5,989 bases of DNA from a bacterium (lineage in GTDB: Bacteria > SZUA-182 > SZUA-191). The notes beneath the pieces are model-generated. The model did no database searches. It saw only the letters and a program-made list of their open reading frames with translations, and had not been told where the DNA came from. Below are positions 5,255 through 5,989 of the stretch, piece after piece (position 1 is the first letter of the stretch; each line of letters starts with the position of its first letter). Position numbers and translations under genes: made by a program. The stretch covers positions 1 through 5,989 of the forward strand of contig QIEW01000398.1 in the NCBI GenBank assembly GCA_003230535.1, in the 5' to 3' direction.

Positions 5255-5989
5255 CTACTTTTGTGATTTATGCTCACTAATATAGCGAAGAGCGGCTGAC
5301 AAGTGTCGGAGGGTTTTTTCTTTACCCATGAGGGCGATAGTCTCGTAAATACCCGGGCTTACAGTGCGTCCGGTGAGAGCAAAACGCACTGGTTGCGCCA
5401 AACCCTTAAGCTTTAATCCTTTTTCGGCGATAATCTCTTGGAAGATACCGGCTATGTCCTGGGGAGTGAAGGAAGTCAATGACCGCAAGCGCCTCTCAAG
5501 CGCCTCAAAAGTCTCTTCAAGTTCCGGCCGCAGAAGCTTTTCAGCCGGTTCAGGATCATATTCGACGGCTTCCTTAAAAAATATTTCCGCACCCTCAGCC
5601 ATTTCATCTAATGTTCGGCTGCGGGACTGCAAATTCCTAACCACCTCCGTCAGCCACTCCCGATCATCTGTCCGGTGGCCCCGTTCCTCCAGTAAAGGAA
5701 TAAGTATTTCCGCTAGTTGTCGAGGATCTTCCTCTCTTATATAGTGGGCATTAATCCACAATAGTTTTTGAGGGTCAAAGACAGCGGCCGACGTTCCCAG
5801 CCCTTTTATGCTAAACTTCCTGATGAGTTCTTTTGGAGAAAATATCTCATCATCACCGGAAGCCCAGCCTAAACGCACCAAATAATTCACCATCGCCCAG
5901 GGCAAGTATCCGGCTTGGCGATAGGCGGTTACAGAGGTGGCGCCGTGGCGCTTACTCAAGCGGGCCTTATCGGTCCCCAAAATCAAGGG
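5255..5989 (-). CDS. gltX: Glutamate--tRNA ligase, C-terminal half (5' end cut off)
   Basis: GltX attaches glutamate to tRNA-Glu (and to tRNA-Gln where the amidotransferase route is used) in the cytoplasm. The visible 244 residues enter the window in frame at 5989; the complete enzyme is usually 460-500 residues, so about half is missing. The TTG at 5986 is an internal Leu codon, not a start. Residues 2-17 hold the class I synthetase ATP-binding loop, with LSKRHG (11-16) standing for KMSKS. Next come LVRLGWASGDDEIFS (37-51) and FDPQKLLWINAHYI (71-84), typical of GluRS. The alpha-helical anticodon-binding domain ends with QPVRFALTGRTVSPGIYETI (199-218). The stop is TAG at 5257-5255. A long AT-rich spacer separates it from exbB, so they are unlikely to be one unit. 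GlnRS is less likely given the bacterial GluRS C-terminal signature. Confidence 0.96.
   Translation of the reverse strand, partial: PLILGTDKARLSKRHGATSVTAYRQAGYLPWAMVNYLVRLGWASGDDEIFSPKELIRKFSIKGLGTSAAVFDPQKLLWINAHYIREEDPRQLAEILIPLLEERGHRTDDREWLTEVVRNLQSRSRTLDEMAEGAEIFFKEAVEYDPEPAEKLLRPELEETFEALERRLRSLTSFTPQDIAGIFQEIIAEKGLKLKGLAQPVRFALTGRTVSPGIYETIALMGKEKTLRHLSAALRYISEHKSQK

Noticed and set aside
5071-5277. Minus-strand open frame of 68 codons with a hydrophobic C-terminus
   Set aside because: It overlaps the end of gltX, lies in AT-rich spacer, has no clear ribosome site and shows no recognisable family or codon pattern.

Overview
The window reads as chromosomal DNA from an anaerobic, diderm (outer-membrane) bacterium. 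The diderm inference rests on an ExbB/ExbD proton-channel pair. The anaerobic inference rests on a [NiFe]-hydrogenase maturation protease and on LarB of the nickel-pincer cofactor pathway. Degenerate copies of the dispersed repeat with core ATTCCTGCGAAAGCAGGAAT are also present; this repeat type is common in Desulfobacterota-like genomes and elsewhere. I cannot fix the phylum from the sequence alone.

All six supported genes lie on the minus strand, so transcription runs from high to low coordinates. In that order they are: the C-terminal half of gltX (5255-5989, cut by the window edge); a 526-base AT-rich spacer; an exbB-like gene with a long exported N-terminal region (3448-4728); exbD (3008-3448, stop and start codons overlapping by one base); an M52 hydrogenase maturation protease (2447-2944, 63 bases further on); a 414-base spacer full of palindromic repeats; gpsA (1022-2032); a 269-base spacer made largely of adjacent hairpins; and larB (1-752, cut by the window edge within a few codons of its expected end).

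exbB, exbD and probably the protease form one transcription unit. gltX, gpsA and larB are separated from it and from each other by long repeat-bearing spacers, so they are probably transcribed independently. GltX charges tRNA-Glu. GpsA makes glycerol-3-phosphate for phospholipids. ExbB/ExbD would use the proton-motive force to drive an envelope process. The protease matures the large subunit of a [NiFe] hydrogenase encoded elsewhere. LarB starts synthesis of the nickel-pincer nucleotide.

The coding content is mostly familiar. The parts most worth a second look are non-coding: a run of seven short perfect or near-perfect hairpins between gpsA and larB, two interlocking inverted repeats that abut the gpsA ribosome-binding site, and a nested palindromic element between the protease and gpsA. 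Among the proteins, the unusual part is the roughly 170-residue extracytoplasmic region at the front of the ExbB homologue. No convincing new multi-gene system is visible.
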